A DNA stretch of 64,000 nucleotides from Notospermus geniculatus (GCA_002633025.1 NMRB01000615.1:175022-239021), one strand, 5' to 3'. Shown: positions 36,655-50,268, counted from the stretch's first letter. Notes: generated from the sequence alone by a model not told the origin. Made by a program: numbers and translations.

Positions 36655-36857
36655 AGAGGTTCTTCACTGATGTCACAACAGTCACGTGACAGCAATGAAT
36701 CGGACATGTTGGCTGTCGAATGGTCACGTCATGACATTTTGACGTCATGATATGTGTGTTGACGCTCTGTTCATGCCGTAACGTCACTTGACATTTTGGC
36801 ATCCAATATGGCGGCAGTGTGTCTTCATGGAAATGTGATGTCACGTGAAGAACCTCT
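36655..36857. mobile_element. MITE family 1 (AGAGGTTCTTCA termini), copy 2
   Basis: 203 bp with the same terminal inverted repeats as 12678-12900 and the internal block around TTGACATTTTGGC in reverse orientation. No transposase is encoded. The 63-codon minus-strand frame here is a product of the element. Confidence 0.85.
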
Positions 36858-38510
36858 ACTCCTCTCAGTATAAGCCCTGGTGGTGAGATTATGAACCAAT
36901 CTACAATTCGTGTTCCCTTATTTTATTTCATTCAGGTAACACCAGATCCACTTTGCCCTTCCTCAATCCTCTGATCTCTCTCAAGAACCACTCTGCCCCC
37001 TACTGGTCAGAAATACAACCAATATTTCATTAGGCTCAATTGAATAATTGATGAGTATTTGATGAAACTGATCCGCCGTGAATAAAATTTTAAAAACTTC
37101 CACTGTTTAATCAAAACAGAGAAAAAGGTTTATCAGCCTTTGTCAAGTACTGGGTTTGATTAAGTAAACAAAAAACACACAAATTATGCAAAACAGGCAG
37201 GAAATTTGAATTCAAATTACCCTACAAGTTGATAATCCTAAAACGATCCGTTTCATAATCCTAAAACACGATTCCTGAACACTGCCATGGAATTCCCCGG
37301 TCCGCTTAACCCCCATAATTCCCTGCGTTTGCATCAAGTGAGGCTTCATGTACGATGTGATCACGACTGCTGACTATGACGATGAACCACCGTCCGTCCA
37401 ATCAATGAATCAACTGATTAACTTGTACTAATGTTGTTTCATTATTCATATAACAATCTACCAAGATTAATTAGCAACCGTGAAATTACGGGCGAATTGG
37501 GAGATGCGGTCAAATTGCAGGTTCACAGCACAGATAATGGCATTCATTTCAAGAAACACAGGCCAGAATCCCTTGTACAATCTCCACAGAAATACACTCT
37601 GATGTACAGTATGTTATGTCAAGTAGAATTGGAACAGAAATTGCACATCCGGAACATGACACCTGCAAAGATGGACAAGTAATCCCACATAAGAATTGGT
37701 GCCGAAACAAGATGCAAATAGGACGTCTTCTATTCATATTGAATTCAATTAGTGTAAAGTCTGAGCATCATATTTTGGTAGATAGCAAGTTCCCATGACT
37801 GTCTCAAAGATTTGGTTCAAAGAACTGTCCAATCACCCAAGAACTTTCAAAATGTGGTCAAACCTTGTGAACAACATAAACACCATGAAGTTCATACCCG
37901 TGTAGTTTCAGTTGCTCATGGCATCACAAACATGGCGAAGAGCCCGCAGTCAACGATACGATCTCATTACATCTTAAATACGTGCTACATGCCGATTTGC
38001 AACGACGCTAGTCATGAAGTGTTAGCGATCATAATGAGGCTAGTTAGGGTGCCACGGAAACATCTGGCATGCGCTAAATGTGGACTTGCGGTGAAAAAAA
38101 CGGTAAGCAAACAGCGCTATTGGCTATCTATATGCTATTAGTAGGAAGCCACTGTGCTACATGTTCTTCTGATGAGACCATCGGTCCCGGCGTGTAAGTT
38201 AGATTGAGGAGGTTCTAAAAAAGAGAACGACTTATTCACAGGTGGCTGAGACGCATTTGAAGAAGCAAGAATATGGTAATAGAAATACTGTTATGGGTGG
38301 CAACGGGGCAATTTCTCGCGTTGGACATCTTTAGAATTTAGACGACAAGTGAAGCCGCTGGAATGCACAGCTACAGCAGGCGTTTTTCTTGCCAGCAAGC
38401 GAGGAAATTGACGATCAATATTATGACTTCGTTAGCTGGCCGACGTAATGTTCTTCCAATTAATTCAGATCCGATCATCAAAAACAGCAAAAACTTTGGG
38501 TGATTTTAAT

Positions 38511-38720
38511 ATACAGCAGGAGAAAACTGGAGTGCCCGGAGAAAACAAAGAGACAAAGAGAGTGACAGTGCTTCATGTAAGACAGGTGCAATCATGCTCG
38601 TGCCCCTGCGTGCCCTCAAAGTTGCACCGAGGAGCTCGATTGACCGTGCTCCTCGGCATCCTTGAAGTAACTGACCATCAAATTTCACGAGTGTGAACAG
38701 CTCTCCTCGAGCCTTTGAGG
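38511..38720 (-). mobile_element. Degraded SINE, minus orientation
   Basis: Reading on the minus strand, the 3' part carries CTCCGGGCACTCC and TTTTCTCCTGCTGTAT, as in the SINE at 2621-2800. The head is not recognisable. It includes a short hairpin CCGAGGAG...CTCCTCGG. Confidence 0.5.
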
Positions 38721-41700
38721 AGCTCAACTGATTGAGCTTCTGCAGATTTCAAACATGAAGCACTGGACTGAGAGATGGAGTTAATATTACATAAAACGTT
38801 TCCCTCAAAGACGTGGGCTGAAAAGGAAGTCACTGCCTGCTCCAGAAGTTACATTCTATGTCTGAATGATTACATGGCGTCTCGTCAGCACAAACCACCT
38901 GGAATGACAGGTTGAAGGCTGCTTCCTTCCACATCCTACCTCAATCTAAATCTCGAGTACGACAGCTCTTGGACGATGGCTTTGTCTTCAGAGGTGGCGC
39001 TCTCTCCAGGACGGGCCGAACCACAACAGATGTCCAGCGTCATCGAATCGTGATGATTACAGTTCAATGTTTACATCCCCAACATGGGCAAGAAACCAGG
39101 GAACATGCCCGGGGGGAGGGCCCAAAACTGGACAAAGGGGTCAATCTCCTCACAATGACGAGCCCTAGGGTCAAAGTACACCATCAGCCATTTGCTGTGT
39201 GAGAATCTAATTGCGGGGTGATCTCCCGTCGAATTCAGCTGACTGGTTTCATAAGCCGATTCAGACAATTGTGGATTTTCACAATGTGACAGGCGACAGT
39301 TAATTTGGTCAATGATTGTGGGTTGGACATTGTGCACACCTACGCCCCTTTATCACTCTTACAATCTCATACACCTACGGCTGTCAAATAGGAGGAAACC
39401 CGATTCATTTTACTCAGAAGTTTAATACCTTATTGAACACTTAATTTGAATTTAACTTCAATTGACTTCATCGTTAAGAAATAGTATTCACACTCGCTAA
39501 CGAATTCATGCCCCATACCAAATGCCAAATGTCGCATGGCAAAAAGTAAACTTGTTTGATTACGTGACGTATTGGAAAGGTTAATGATTAATACTTTTAC
39601 ACATAAACCATTAACCAGTTAAGAAAAATAAAGAACGCATACCAAGGGTGGAAATATGATGGAAAAACACCTCGATTCAATGCAAATAGGAAAAAAAAAA
39701 TTCTATTCAATGCATTACAATGAAACAAGGAGAAAATACTCTAATTACATGCCGAGCCATTTCTAATGAAAGGGGCGATTTTTATGTCAGCAATTGAAAT
39801 ACTTCCTTTGCAATTAATCAAGGTTTTTATCATTTCATTGCATGATGGTTAAAAAGTATGAATTTCATGACCCCGGGAGGTCAGATCGTTGAATGCGAGT
39901 GTTAAGTTTCCGAGCGTTCGGTAGCCAATTAGGTGCCGCCCGCCGTGGTGTGGTGGTGGTTCGCTTGATTTTTCCTATGGGACCTGGCATTTCGCTTTCA
40001 ATGTATGATGCTGCCAATCTTCGCTCACAAGACTGATAGGTCATTTGTAGGTTCAGAGCAAAGGCATGCTCAATTAGGGTTCGCCCATAAAAACGGCTTC
40101 AACTCAACACGACTGAGACCAGTGTACAATACCCACAGCGCATGTACAGCAATGCCCTGGCAATTAAAAGTGAAATTTCATCCATCAATTTGATTTCAGC
40201 GAAAACGCCTAAAGATACACTGCAGTATGTGTATGTATCTGTGTATACAAGTGGCCAACTTGAAGTGAAACAGAAATCGTACAAGCACACATCATCTGTC
40301 CCCGAGGACAGCCATGTTCTCCTGTCTAATTTAGCACAAAGATAATTTCTCAGCACAATGAGATTGTTCCCTCCAAAGCTAATCCCACGAACCTCTTGCT
40401 GCAAAAGTGGTTTAAATTTTGCAAAAAGAATAATGGGCTAAGTTTCTTGACAATGAAATTAACTTGGAGTAGTGAATTCCATAGAGTGCTGTCTGCAAGT
40501 TAACGAAAGACGTATCTGTGTAGAGTCCAATTGGAGCCTTCACTCATCAGATCCTATGACCCTGACGTGGAGATTTTCAACGGGAACCTGTCTGCTAAAT
40601 CCTACGGCCCTGACATGGAGCTTTTGAACGGGAACCTGTCCGCTAATTTCAGAAGTTGACACTTCAGAATGAGCTGAGTTTGGTATGTGGCCTATCAGAA
40701 GAACTCACCGTCTGCTCTGAGCATTTTTATGTGAAGATGGCAGCACCGTACAACTTCATGTCTGTCAGACCCTCATCTTACTGATCTGTAGGCCTACTCC
40801 TAAAGCTGGTGACGCCCACAAAAATTCATGACTAGAACATTGAAAATCATGTCCGTGTGACGTCTGTAATCTGTGAAGACACCAAAACCAGTCCTCCAGG
40901 GTGCAGCACTGGTGTTACCCCCCTCCCACCTGAGTGGTGGATGCGGACATACAACTCAAGAGAGATGGAGTAGCAAACACTGGTTTTTACCTCAGAGACA
41001 TGGCTTATAGAGACAACTCTACTCAGATATCCGTATGTGTGCCACCTGCTTCAGATGTCAGATGAATCACTTCGCTTTAGCGATCTTCTCCAAAATTACC
41101 CGGATTTTCCTTCAACACAAAAATATGACAACGATGCAGCTGGAAATGACACAGACGCTGGCGTTCACCTGCTGAGGTGGACTAGTCCCTCATCTCTGAA
41201 CAGACCGCCGAGACGCTGTGACATTTCTCGTATGGACCTGCAGCCATCATCGCCTAAATCCCCCTCCTCCCCCGGGATACTCTGGCTATCAGAATAATCC
41301 AGACCGTACCCCGGGGACCCCAGGTTATAGCATCATGAGGTATTCGCACACAATAGATCATTATTGCCATTAGTAGGAATGGCACAAGTTATTGGTGAAA
41401 TATGCTGATAATAGCCTAAACAATATAATATATTATACCAATATTTCGTCACAGTTCTACACTGAAGCACAATCTTGTTATTCTGATGAGATTTTTACGA
41501 TGAGTTTGATCCTTACTATTTGATCGTTAATATTAGATTTGGTTATCAAAATGACAGGAATGATTGGGGTTTGAGATCTAAATTGCGTGATTATGTAACA
41601 AGATTAACCCTTTCTCGCTGAAATGTACAACAACATCGATTTCATTTTGGATATGTACTGCCATTGTTTAGTAGCAACTGGCGAACCCAGTTACACAAGA

Positions 41701-42510
41701 CACGACTGAAGGATATTCACCACGTTCAGTAAGCTGACTGCAATCGGAAACAAGAGCAGGTGGGTAAGGGAATGATCCCTCAGACATGTCAAGAGGTATC
41801 ATGTTCACAATTAGCCAAATGGTAGATATTTCCACCCATAATGGACCGAGTCAACTGCACTTACACTATAGACAATGGCAATGAATTTTAGCTCAAGTTG
41901 GCTTGAAAAACTGTCTGGACAATTGTCTCTGAATTCCATTTCAGACAGATTACGTTTTGCACACTGAAGATGTGCAAGATGCATGGCAGTTTAAGTTCAA
42001 GTTGACGCAAAGTTGGTGCCGTGCATGAGTCATCGCAATTTGAGGGTGCCAGACTCAATAATGCACTAATGTGACCTGTAACCAATGCTGCTACCACTTT
42101 CCGTGGCGGGACCCACGGGACGATAGCAATTGATTGTCAGTGACATAACATCTTGTAAACAATGAAAACCATTACTAGTAATGCCAACTTCTAATGGAAT
42201 CCACTATCAATTTGAACAAAAGGTGATTCTGACAAACTCTCAATTTTGCTGAGTCATCTTAGCGACTAGTCTCCAGAGATTTTGAGATTAACAGACCAAA
42301 ATGTTGCCACTGGAGGATTCTCAATGCAGGAAAGAAAATACTCGAACATTAGCAACAAAAAATTTGATAATGGTTTCCTATTTAGCCAGTGATTTCTTGC
42401 CTAACAAAAACACAACGATGTTTCAACAACGTCTTTTTCACCAGGTTGAGAAACGTTCGTGGAGACTACTTCTCGGCTTGTTAGGAAATCTACTCATAAT
42501 GAAGTCTACA

Positions 42511-42785
42511 TTGCAATTGTGCTGCAAATCTGCCTTATTACTGCTGCATACTTCATCACTGCTCCATACATGCTTCACTGATGCATGTCTGCTTCATCAC
42601 TACTGCATGTCTGCTTCACTGCTACATATCTGCTTCATTACTGCTGCAAATATGCTTCATCACTGCTACATTACTACATTATATGCTACTGCTATACTGC
42701 CTATATACTGCTTATATGTACTGCTACATTATATGCTACATTACTGCTGGATATATGCTTCGTTACTGCTACAGAATTGCTGGAC
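42511..42785. repeat. CTGCTGCATA/CTTCATCACTG minisatellite, copy 1
   Basis: Irregular units of TGCTTCATCACTGCTGCATA changing to TACTGCTACATTATATGC. The 184-codon frame 42301-42855 and its shifted companions are translations of this repeat, hence their Leu/Cys/His/Tyr bias. Confidence 0.85.
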
Positions 42786-44576
42786 TTTAGAAGGGGCACA
42801 CCAACAAATCTGTCTAAGAGAAATTTCTTTTGTCGTCATGACATGGTCCCTTTAACACATACATTTCAATGTGGGTGTAACTGACACAGCAAAACACCAT
42901 CGGCATTGGCCTTCCTCGATGATCTAAACCATTGAAAATGTCACAAATCCAACAATCGCAATTCTATACCTGTGTGATGACACCAAGCCCTTGAAGTCTA
43001 ATAATAACCTGATACACAAATCCAGTTATTCACACCATTTATAAATAGAAACACCACCAACTCGGCAATTTTTTAAAGGTATTTATAAGTTTTTTATATA
43101 CTTTATCAGTACGCATCAACTATATATAGATATGCCTCACTGTTGCAGATCAGTGGACATGAATCTCATTGGCTGTATTTAGAAGCTAATTATCTAAATG
43201 GACTACTGGGTGTCTCAAAAAAGACCATTTCTAATGCCATAAGTCAGTACTAAAATAAAAATAACAGTACCTCAGGAATCAAGCACATCAAAAGGAATAA
43301 CTCAATATTGTGTTTGCATTGTTAGATTTTGGATTTTCTTTGGCATATAATGGAAAAAGAAAGTGCCAAACACTGGTGTCAACTGAGTGCAGGTCATTCC
43401 TGTGAAGGTCACCGTTGTGAATTCAAAGAGGAAGTCCAGCAATGATTCTTATGTCACTGATTTCATGGGTTAACCACAATTCTTGCATTCTAAAGAGAGT
43501 GACTTCTTCATTTGACAAGTTGACAACAGCAGTTTGCACTCTCTGTCCTCCAATTTCTCAAAACCTCACCATTTACTTCAAGAATAACTCAGGAAGTCTT
43601 AATTAGACAAAAACCTGACATCAAAACAAAGATAATAGCTGGAGATCACAATGTCAAATCATCGTCATTTACTCTCATCAACTGTGCATGGCAGTAATAG
43701 CACGTCTGCATGATACAATGGTCGACTCGTTCACGGCGAAGATTGTCCGACAATTATTCACAATTTTGTATCATTTTCCTGCGCTAACTTTGTTACAATA
43801 ATTGCATGGAGGTTGCCCAAGTGAAAAGGCTCATTATTGTGATGGTAGGTAATGGCAGAATGTAACCAGGAAAACCCAGAGGAGGACATGATTAACTCAT
43901 CCGGTGCCCGAACGCTGTACATTTGGTAAAGAAATCCGCCATTTAAAAACCAAACCGTTCCATCTCCAAACTTGTATTAGCCGTCAGTGTGCATAATTGA
44001 AGACAACACATGTAATCTATTGAGTGGACGCCAAACGTCGAATAATGAAATATAGTTTTTTAGCAGAAAATGATGGTCGTAGTCCTCCCTCGGTGCATTT
44101 TAGTTGCGGGGAAGCTGAAGTTATCCATGTGAATATTGATGCCAACAGTTGACCTGCAATAAATAATTCCACGTTATGTCTAGTTGCCAGTGACGAGGTT
44201 GCCAGAACGTTGGCGTAGGTCGCTCTTGGTGGGATTGGGAAGGGGCCTAGCCCCAAACTTTTGAAAATATTTGAAGGAATTTCTGCTTCTGGCAGTAAAT
44301 TCAGACTTCCTACCAATATTAGGCCCCACAATGACACACCCCTGAACTACTGTCTTTCTAAATACAGATGTTTGTGCACTTTACACATCTGTGGTATTCC
44401 AGTGAGGTTTGCATCAAGCCATAATCACCAAAAAACATCCCTACAAAGGTGCTTGAAAAATTTGGATGATGCTTCCTAAATCCTTCACAGAGTATCTTGT
44501 GACGACTTCTCGTTTTTATTTCTACCACTGATGGCAATCAGCAGTAAACTCGCCTCGTTAAGCACTGATGCCACTA

Positions 44577-44742
44577 AGGGTTTTTACGATTATCCCCCAG
44601 TGCGCGCGGGGTATCGTGATCGTCGAGCACACCATCAATTATTAATGCAAAATCTCTCGTCTTCTCCACGTCTCCTATTCTCTCTGATGCTGCACTTACT
44701 GGGTACGTCACCCCCGTCAGTGCAGGGGAATAAAAAACCTGA
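44577..44742. mobile_element. Possible MITE-like element (copy in 52131-52296)
   Basis: The ends are similar inverted sequences, GGTTTTTACGATTATCCCCC on the left and the complement of GGTTTTTTATTCCCCTGCAC on the right, with TGC/GCGC-rich borders. The match is imperfect. The 178-codon plus-strand frame at 44531-45067 covers it. The counterpart in the second duplication copy is nearly identical. Confidence 0.4.
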
Positions 44743-45689
44743 CGGATATGCCTCGAATGGTTTTGACACAGAATACCGGGATGTTAATCACGTAACCCTT
44801 TCAATACACAAACCATTGCCTGCCATGGAGAGTACCGGTACATTTTGCCATGAAATGACCAACATGATGCACACATCACGTGTAAGTAGGCCCAAACCTT
44901 TCAAACCCACAGCACATTCTTGTGACCTTTTAAGCTGGTGTGAAGTCCTTAAAGGTCACAACAAAGCTTTCAAGGTCACAACAAGGTTTTTCAAGGTCAC
45001 AATGATACGATATATCATTGTGCAAAAACTAACCATTAATTTGAGGAGGGGATGTTTTCTCTTATAACTCTGGTTTCCCCCTACATAGGTGAAAAGGAAG
45101 TAAGTTCTTTGAAAGCAACTGTTTTCTCTTTCAAGAGTACATTGGAGATTACATCATCACTATACCCGGTATCAACAGACCAAACTGAGTTGCGTTTCAC
45201 TCCGTCCCGGAAGCAGCGCCATCAAAGTGTCAAATCCTCAGACGTTTCTGATGTCTAATTCTCCGCGGCACACCCACAAAGTTCAACACCACAAGTTCTC
45301 TTGCATCGCGAAATATCAGAATTTCACAGCATGCGAGTATGGAATCGATTGTCTGTTTATTTTTATTGTTTAATTCCATAACGCTCACCTTGATCAATCT
45401 GATCGAATGTTATTTCCAACATGTGACCCTGGTAATTACCCATGGATGACTATATTTATCCACGAGTACGTCTCCATGATAAAGAACCAGGCTGGAGGGG
45501 TGGGATGGGTAATTTGTTTATGGAACGATATCATGGGCAACGTAGCAATTTGCCATTCACTATATTTTTAATGGGTATCGCAGTGCAGAATTTCAAGAGT
45601 CCGATTGCATTATTATTCTGATTCCATACTTCTATTACTGTCTAATTTTTACAGAATAACTTTTGATCAGCCTAGAACACTATAAGAGC

Positions 45690-45820
45690 TTTGACATCCT
45701 AGTGGTTATCACGTCTGCTCAGCAAGCAGGAGGTCCTGGGTTCAAATCTCAGGCTGTACGGAATTAATTATCCCTCGCTCTTCACGTCCGTCGCATGGGA
45801 CGGTAAGCTGTGGTGTCAAG
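45690..45820 (+). mobile_element. tRNA-derived SINE in duplication copy 1
   Basis: The head CCTAGTGGTTATCACG (A box) and the B box GGTTCAAATCT (45739-45749) are followed by CGTCCGTCGCATGGGACGG, a body type seen in SINEs of several animal phyla. It does not fold as a functional tRNA: the acceptor ends do not pair and the base before the anticodon is not T. Confidence 0.75.
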
Positions 45821-46856
45821 TAAAAGACCTCATCCAAGTGAGGAACATGAGTACATGTAGCTTGAAATGGCCTCTTCCATATACTTTTACCAGGGCCAAT
45901 AATGCTATGGCTTCAGCCCTGATGGAAAAATCTAATACATGCAACAAATTCATATACCGGTACTCCAATGACAACCATGACTTTTTGTATGATTTAACCC
46001 TTCAACACCTTTACCGGGAATCCAGTTTTCTCCTGCAAGGCACTGATATTTTCTTTTCAGCTGTATTTCTTTTCATGGCCATCGATATTTAAAAAACGTG
46101 AACGGTTGCTGGTTACCACTCAAGGCGGACCGATTCTGCGACATTTGCAAAAAACAGTCATAAATCGTTTTCGCTAAGAGCTGCACATTTAATGGGGAGT
46201 TAATGCAGTAAAAATCGGCTCAGCCGGGCGAAAGATTCATATCACATGAACAATGGGTATTAGCTTCTGGCAAGATGGTGTCTGACTTGTGGAATAATCA
46301 TGGATAGCAACGAGGACGCCTCGCTTTGATCCTGTTGAGTCATCTGCGACTGCGACGGCGGATAGTATCAACCGAATCCGCGGAGTTCTCGTTTTCAACA
46401 AAAGTCCTGCAGTCCTCCTCCAACACAATAGAAACACAGCCTCCACTCCCCATCTTTCATTAATCCTTTGTTGCTATGGATCTAATGCCAGATTCATTCC
46501 AACTTTTTCTCATCTTAGTTACAGCTACTCCAGGCTCCTTCCTCGGTATTTTTCTTTGAAGTTTTTCACCAGATTCAAAGCAGATTGTGTAAAAAAATGT
46601 CGTGTAAAAATCTAGGGTCAAATCTCACATGATTTCATGTAGATTAACAAGGTAAGGTGGGCGATGGTGCATTCATCTTAGTGGTAGGTGATGCTGTGGA
46701 TTCTTCCATGGAAAAAAGGCATCCAGTCACCTCATATTCCATAAGCAAATACGGATGTTTTGCCGTTAGAAGCTCTCGCAGAAGCCTGTCCTATTTTGTC
46801 ACGTGTTTTGCCTATAACTTTTGGCTTACTCCTCCATCACCAGTTGTACCATTCTA

Positions 46857-47115
46857 CAGACAAATCCCAAATTCCCAGATCTGTGCACTTCCGCTGAAAT
46901 TGTAAACAGAACCTCGACCTGAAACCAGCTGACGTGACGCCATCCATGATTCAGCAATGGTCCACTACTCTGACGCAACGTCGTCAAACTCACTGTTATC
47001 ACATGGTCGTGGGGTTCTCTGCGTCACGTCATTCAGTGTCAGACTGAGGTTCTGTTTACGATTTCGGCGGAAGTGCGCAGATCTTTCTCGTTTTCGTCAA
47101 TCTGCGATTTGTCTA
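46857..47115. mobile_element. MITE, 259 bp, present only in duplication copy 1
   Basis: Terminal inverted repeats begin CAGACAAATC and end GATTTGTCTA. Similarity continues about 55 bp inward on both sides through matching blocks such as GTAAACAGAACCTC and its complement. The element is flanked by TA on both sides, as in Tc1/mariner-type (IS630) insertions. The equivalent site in copy 2 (54351-54362) is empty, reading TTCTACAACTTTGC, with two or three extra bases compared with a single TA site. No transposase is encoded. Confidence 0.8.
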
Positions 47116-47176
47116 TAAGTTTGCATCAACTAAAATGATGATTTTCTGGGCAGTCAGGTGACAGCAGGCCAACAGC

Positions 47177-47218
47177 AAGCGGTATTCGAAAAGCTGCTTT
47201 ATCAGCTTTTTTGAATAC
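47177..47218. repeat. Hairpin kept in both duplication copies
   Basis: GGTATTCGAAAAGCTG pairs with its near complement across the loop CTTTA. The same hairpin is at 54421-54463. Short enough to be chance or the remnant of a small element. Confidence 0.6.
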
Positions 47219-50000
47219 CCGACAGCAAAGGTTGGAAGAGAAAGACACAAAACAAATACCCATCTTCAGAAATAAACCACGGGTTCTTCATCCCCCCCCC
47301 CAACAACCACGTGGGAGTGAGCACCAAGAATCCCTGATACCCTCAGGATGACAAAGGCCCCATTCCTACAGGGTATACTTAACGGAGATTGTTGTAGTAT
47401 TGTCTTTTAAACTGCTCATCATGTTTTTTCACCAACAGCACTTCTTTGTCAAAAGTCATACCATGTTGCGACTCTTATCTTGCCTGTGCGTTGACTTTTT
47501 GATTGTGAAGTCCCCTGTCGATCAATACAGGAGCATCGCCGCAGGCAACACTTCAGGGAATAATTCTATAATTGATACATCGGGCAACCCTTGTTGTCTT
47601 CCATATTGTTTGTTTAGTTCCTTGATGTTTATATTGATATTGTGCACATCTTCGTTCTAGAAGTTTCTAAATATACCTATTGTTGGTGTTTGCGGAGGTA
47701 TTATGTTGTTATCGAATAATAGACTTTTGTACCTATGGTATATATTTTGTAGTTTTCTGAACTTTTCGTTTGATAGGCGAGATCACAGGGTACAGGAATG
47801 CAAACATTTCTACACATTGTCATGAAGCAGAGCTTTAAAATCTGTTCCAAAATAGATTTATAAGCTGTGAAGATGTGCAAGCAAATAATCCAGGAGGGTG
47901 CAGGCGGTCGGACCCTTCCCCCTAAATTCTGTACCAAAGTTGATTTAAGGGTGCCAAGATCACATGCACATCATCCAGGATGCACTGCTTAACCAATAGA
48001 GTGCTGTCTGCAAGTTAACGAAAGACGTATCTGTGTAGAGTCCAATTGGAGCCTTCACTCATCAGATCCTATGACCCTGACGTGGAACTTTTGAACGGGA
48101 ACCTGTCTGCTAAATCCTACGACCCTGACGTGGAGCTTTTGAACGGGAACCTGTCTGCTAATTTCAGAAGTTGACACTTCAGAATGAGCTGAGTTTGGTA
48201 TGTGGCTTATCAGAAGGACACGGTCTGCTCTGAGCATTTTTATGTGAAGATGGCAGCACCGTACAACTTCATGTCTGTCAGACCCTCATCTTACTGACCT
48301 GTGCTCCTAAAGCTGGTGAGGTGCACAAAAATTCATGACTAGAACATTGAAAATCATGTCCCTGTGACATGAGTCATCCGGGGTGCAGCACTGGTGTTAC
48401 CCCCCCCCCCCCACCTGAGTGGTGGACGCGGACATACAACTCACAGAGATGGAGTAGCAAACACTGGTTTTTACCTCAGAGACATGGCTTGTAGAGACAA
48501 CTCTACTCAAATATCCGTATGTGTGCCACCTGCTTCAGATGTCAGATGAATCACCTCGCTTTAGCGATCTTCTGCCAAATTACCCGGATTTTCCTTCAAC
48601 GCAAAAATATGACAACGATGCAGCTGGAAATGACACAGACACTGGCGTTCACCTGCTGAGGTGGACTAGTTCCTCGTCTCTAAACAGACCGCCGAGACGC
48701 TGTGACATTTCTCATATGGACCTGCAGCCATCATCGCCTAAATCCCCCTCCTCCCCCGGGATACTCTGGCTATCAGAATAATCCAGACCGTACCCCGGGG
48801 ACCCCAGGTTATAGCATCATGAGGTATTCACACACAATAGATCATTATTGCCATTAGTAGGAATGGCACAAGTTATTGGTGAAATATGCTGATAATAGCC
48901 TAAACAATATAATATATTATACCAATATTTCGTCACAGTTCTACACTGAAGCACAATCTTGTTATTCTGATGAGATTTTTACGATGAGTTTGATCGTTAC
49001 TATTTGATCATTAATATTAGATTTGGTTATCAAAATGACAGGAATGATTGGGGTTTGAGATCTAAATTGCGTGATTATGTAACAAGATTAACCCTTTCTC
49101 GCTGAAATGTACAACAACATCGCTTTCATTTTGGATATGTGCTGCCAGTGTTTAGTAGCAACTGGCGAACCCAGTTACACAAGACACGACTGAAGGATAT
49201 TCACCACGTTCAGTAAGCTGACTGCAATCGGAAACAAGAGCAGGTGGGTAAGGGAATGATCCCTCAGACATGTCAAGAGGTATCATGTTCACAATTAGCC
49301 AAATGGTACATATTTCCACCCGTAATGGACAGAGTCAACTGCACTTACACTGTAGACAATGGCAAGGAATTTTAGCTCAAGTTGGCTTGAAAAACAGTCT
49401 GGACAATTGTCTTTGAAATCCATTTCAGATAGACTATATTTTGCACACTGAAAATGTGCAAGATGTATGGCAGTTAAGGTTCAAGTTGGTGTGAAATTGG
49501 TGCTGTGCATGAGTCATCGCAATTTGAGGGTGCCAGACTCAATAATGCACTAATGTGACCTGTAACCAATGCTGCTACCACTTTCCGTGGCGGGACCCAC
49601 GGGACGATAGCAATTGATTGTCAGTGACATAACATCTTGTAAACAATGAAAACCATTACTAGTAATGCTGACTTCTAATGGAATCCACTATCAATTTGAA
49701 CAAAAGGTGATTCTGACAAACTCTCAATTCTGCTGAGTCATCTTAGCGACTAGTCTCCAGAGATTTTGCGATTAACAGACCAAAATGTTGCCACTGGAGG
49801 ATTCTCAACGCAGGAAAGAAAATACTCGAAGATTAGCAACAAAAAATTTGATAATGGTTTCCTATTTAGCCAGTGATTTCTTGCCTAACAAAAACACAAC
49901 GATGTTTCAACAACGTCTTTTTCACCAGGCTGAGAAACGTTCGTGGAGACTACTTCTCGGCTTGTTAGGAAATCTACTCATAATGAAGTCTACATTGCAA

Positions 50001-50268
50001 TTGTGCTGCAAATCTGCTTCATTACTGCTGCATACTTCATCACTGCTCCATACATGCTTCACTGCTGCATGTGTGCTTCATCACTACTGCATGTCTGCTT
50101 CACTGCTACATATCTGCTTCATTACTGCTGCAAATATGCTTCATCACTGCTACATTACTACATTATATGCTACTGCTATACTGCCTATACTGCTTATATG
50201 TACTGCTACATTATATGCTACATTACTGCTGGATATATGCTTCGTTACTGCTACAGAATTGCTGGACT
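50001..50268. repeat. CTGCTGCATA/CTTCATCACTG minisatellite, copy 2
   Basis: Counterpart of 42511-42785 in the second duplication copy, shorter by a few bases (TATACTGCTTATATG). The frames at 49785-50362 are repeat translations. Confidence 0.85.

Larger units (their letters stand above)
35503..40480. other. Gene-free stretch upstream of the protocadherin
   Basis: No reading frame here shows a recognisable domain or consistent exon signals. It contains a MITE (36655-36857) and a degraded SINE (38511-38720, minus). A 109-codon frame at 37812-38141 on the plus strand contains a GTAAGC donor-like site near its end but no known motif. The 5' non-coding exon and promoter of the protocadherin probably lie here, but I cannot place them. 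Confidence 0.5.
40481..47995. repeat. 7.5-kb tandem duplication, copy 1
   Basis: The segment starting ATAGAGTGCTGTCTGCAAG at 40481 recurs head-to-tail at 47996, and similarity runs without rearrangement to the end of copy 1 at 47995. The copies differ by scattered substitutions and indels, clearly more than the protocadherin overlap copies do. Copy 1 alone carries the MITE at 46857-47115 and about 130 bp (45820-45950) absent from copy 2. No protein-coding gene is supportable in it; its longer frames are minisatellite translations or frames that change amino acids freely between copies. Confidence 0.92.

Noticed and set aside
37812-38141. 109-codon plus frame with CAKCGLAVKK and a GTAAGC donor-like site
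   Set aside because: A single CxxC and one donor-like site are not enough; no acceptor, domain or partner exon was seen.
41037-41297. 86-codon plus frame and an overlapping minus frame, both protein-like
   Set aside because: Between the duplication copies the plus frame has mostly amino-acid-changing differences, and the minus frame gains a TGA in copy 2 (CGA to TGA at about 48715). No sign of coding constraint.
42301-42884. 184-codon and shifted frames rich in Leu, Cys, His and Tyr
   Set aside because: They are translations of the CTTCATCACTG/CTGCTGCATA minisatellite, open in several frames at once.
44531-45067. 178-codon plus frame
   Set aside because: It covers a MITE-like inverted repeat and the 19-bp VNTR, changes length between the copies, and has no recognisable motif.
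45690-45765. Possible tRNA gene (A and B boxes present)
   Set aside because: The acceptor stem does not pair, base 33 is not T, and a SINE body follows. The same holds for 53325 and 1063.
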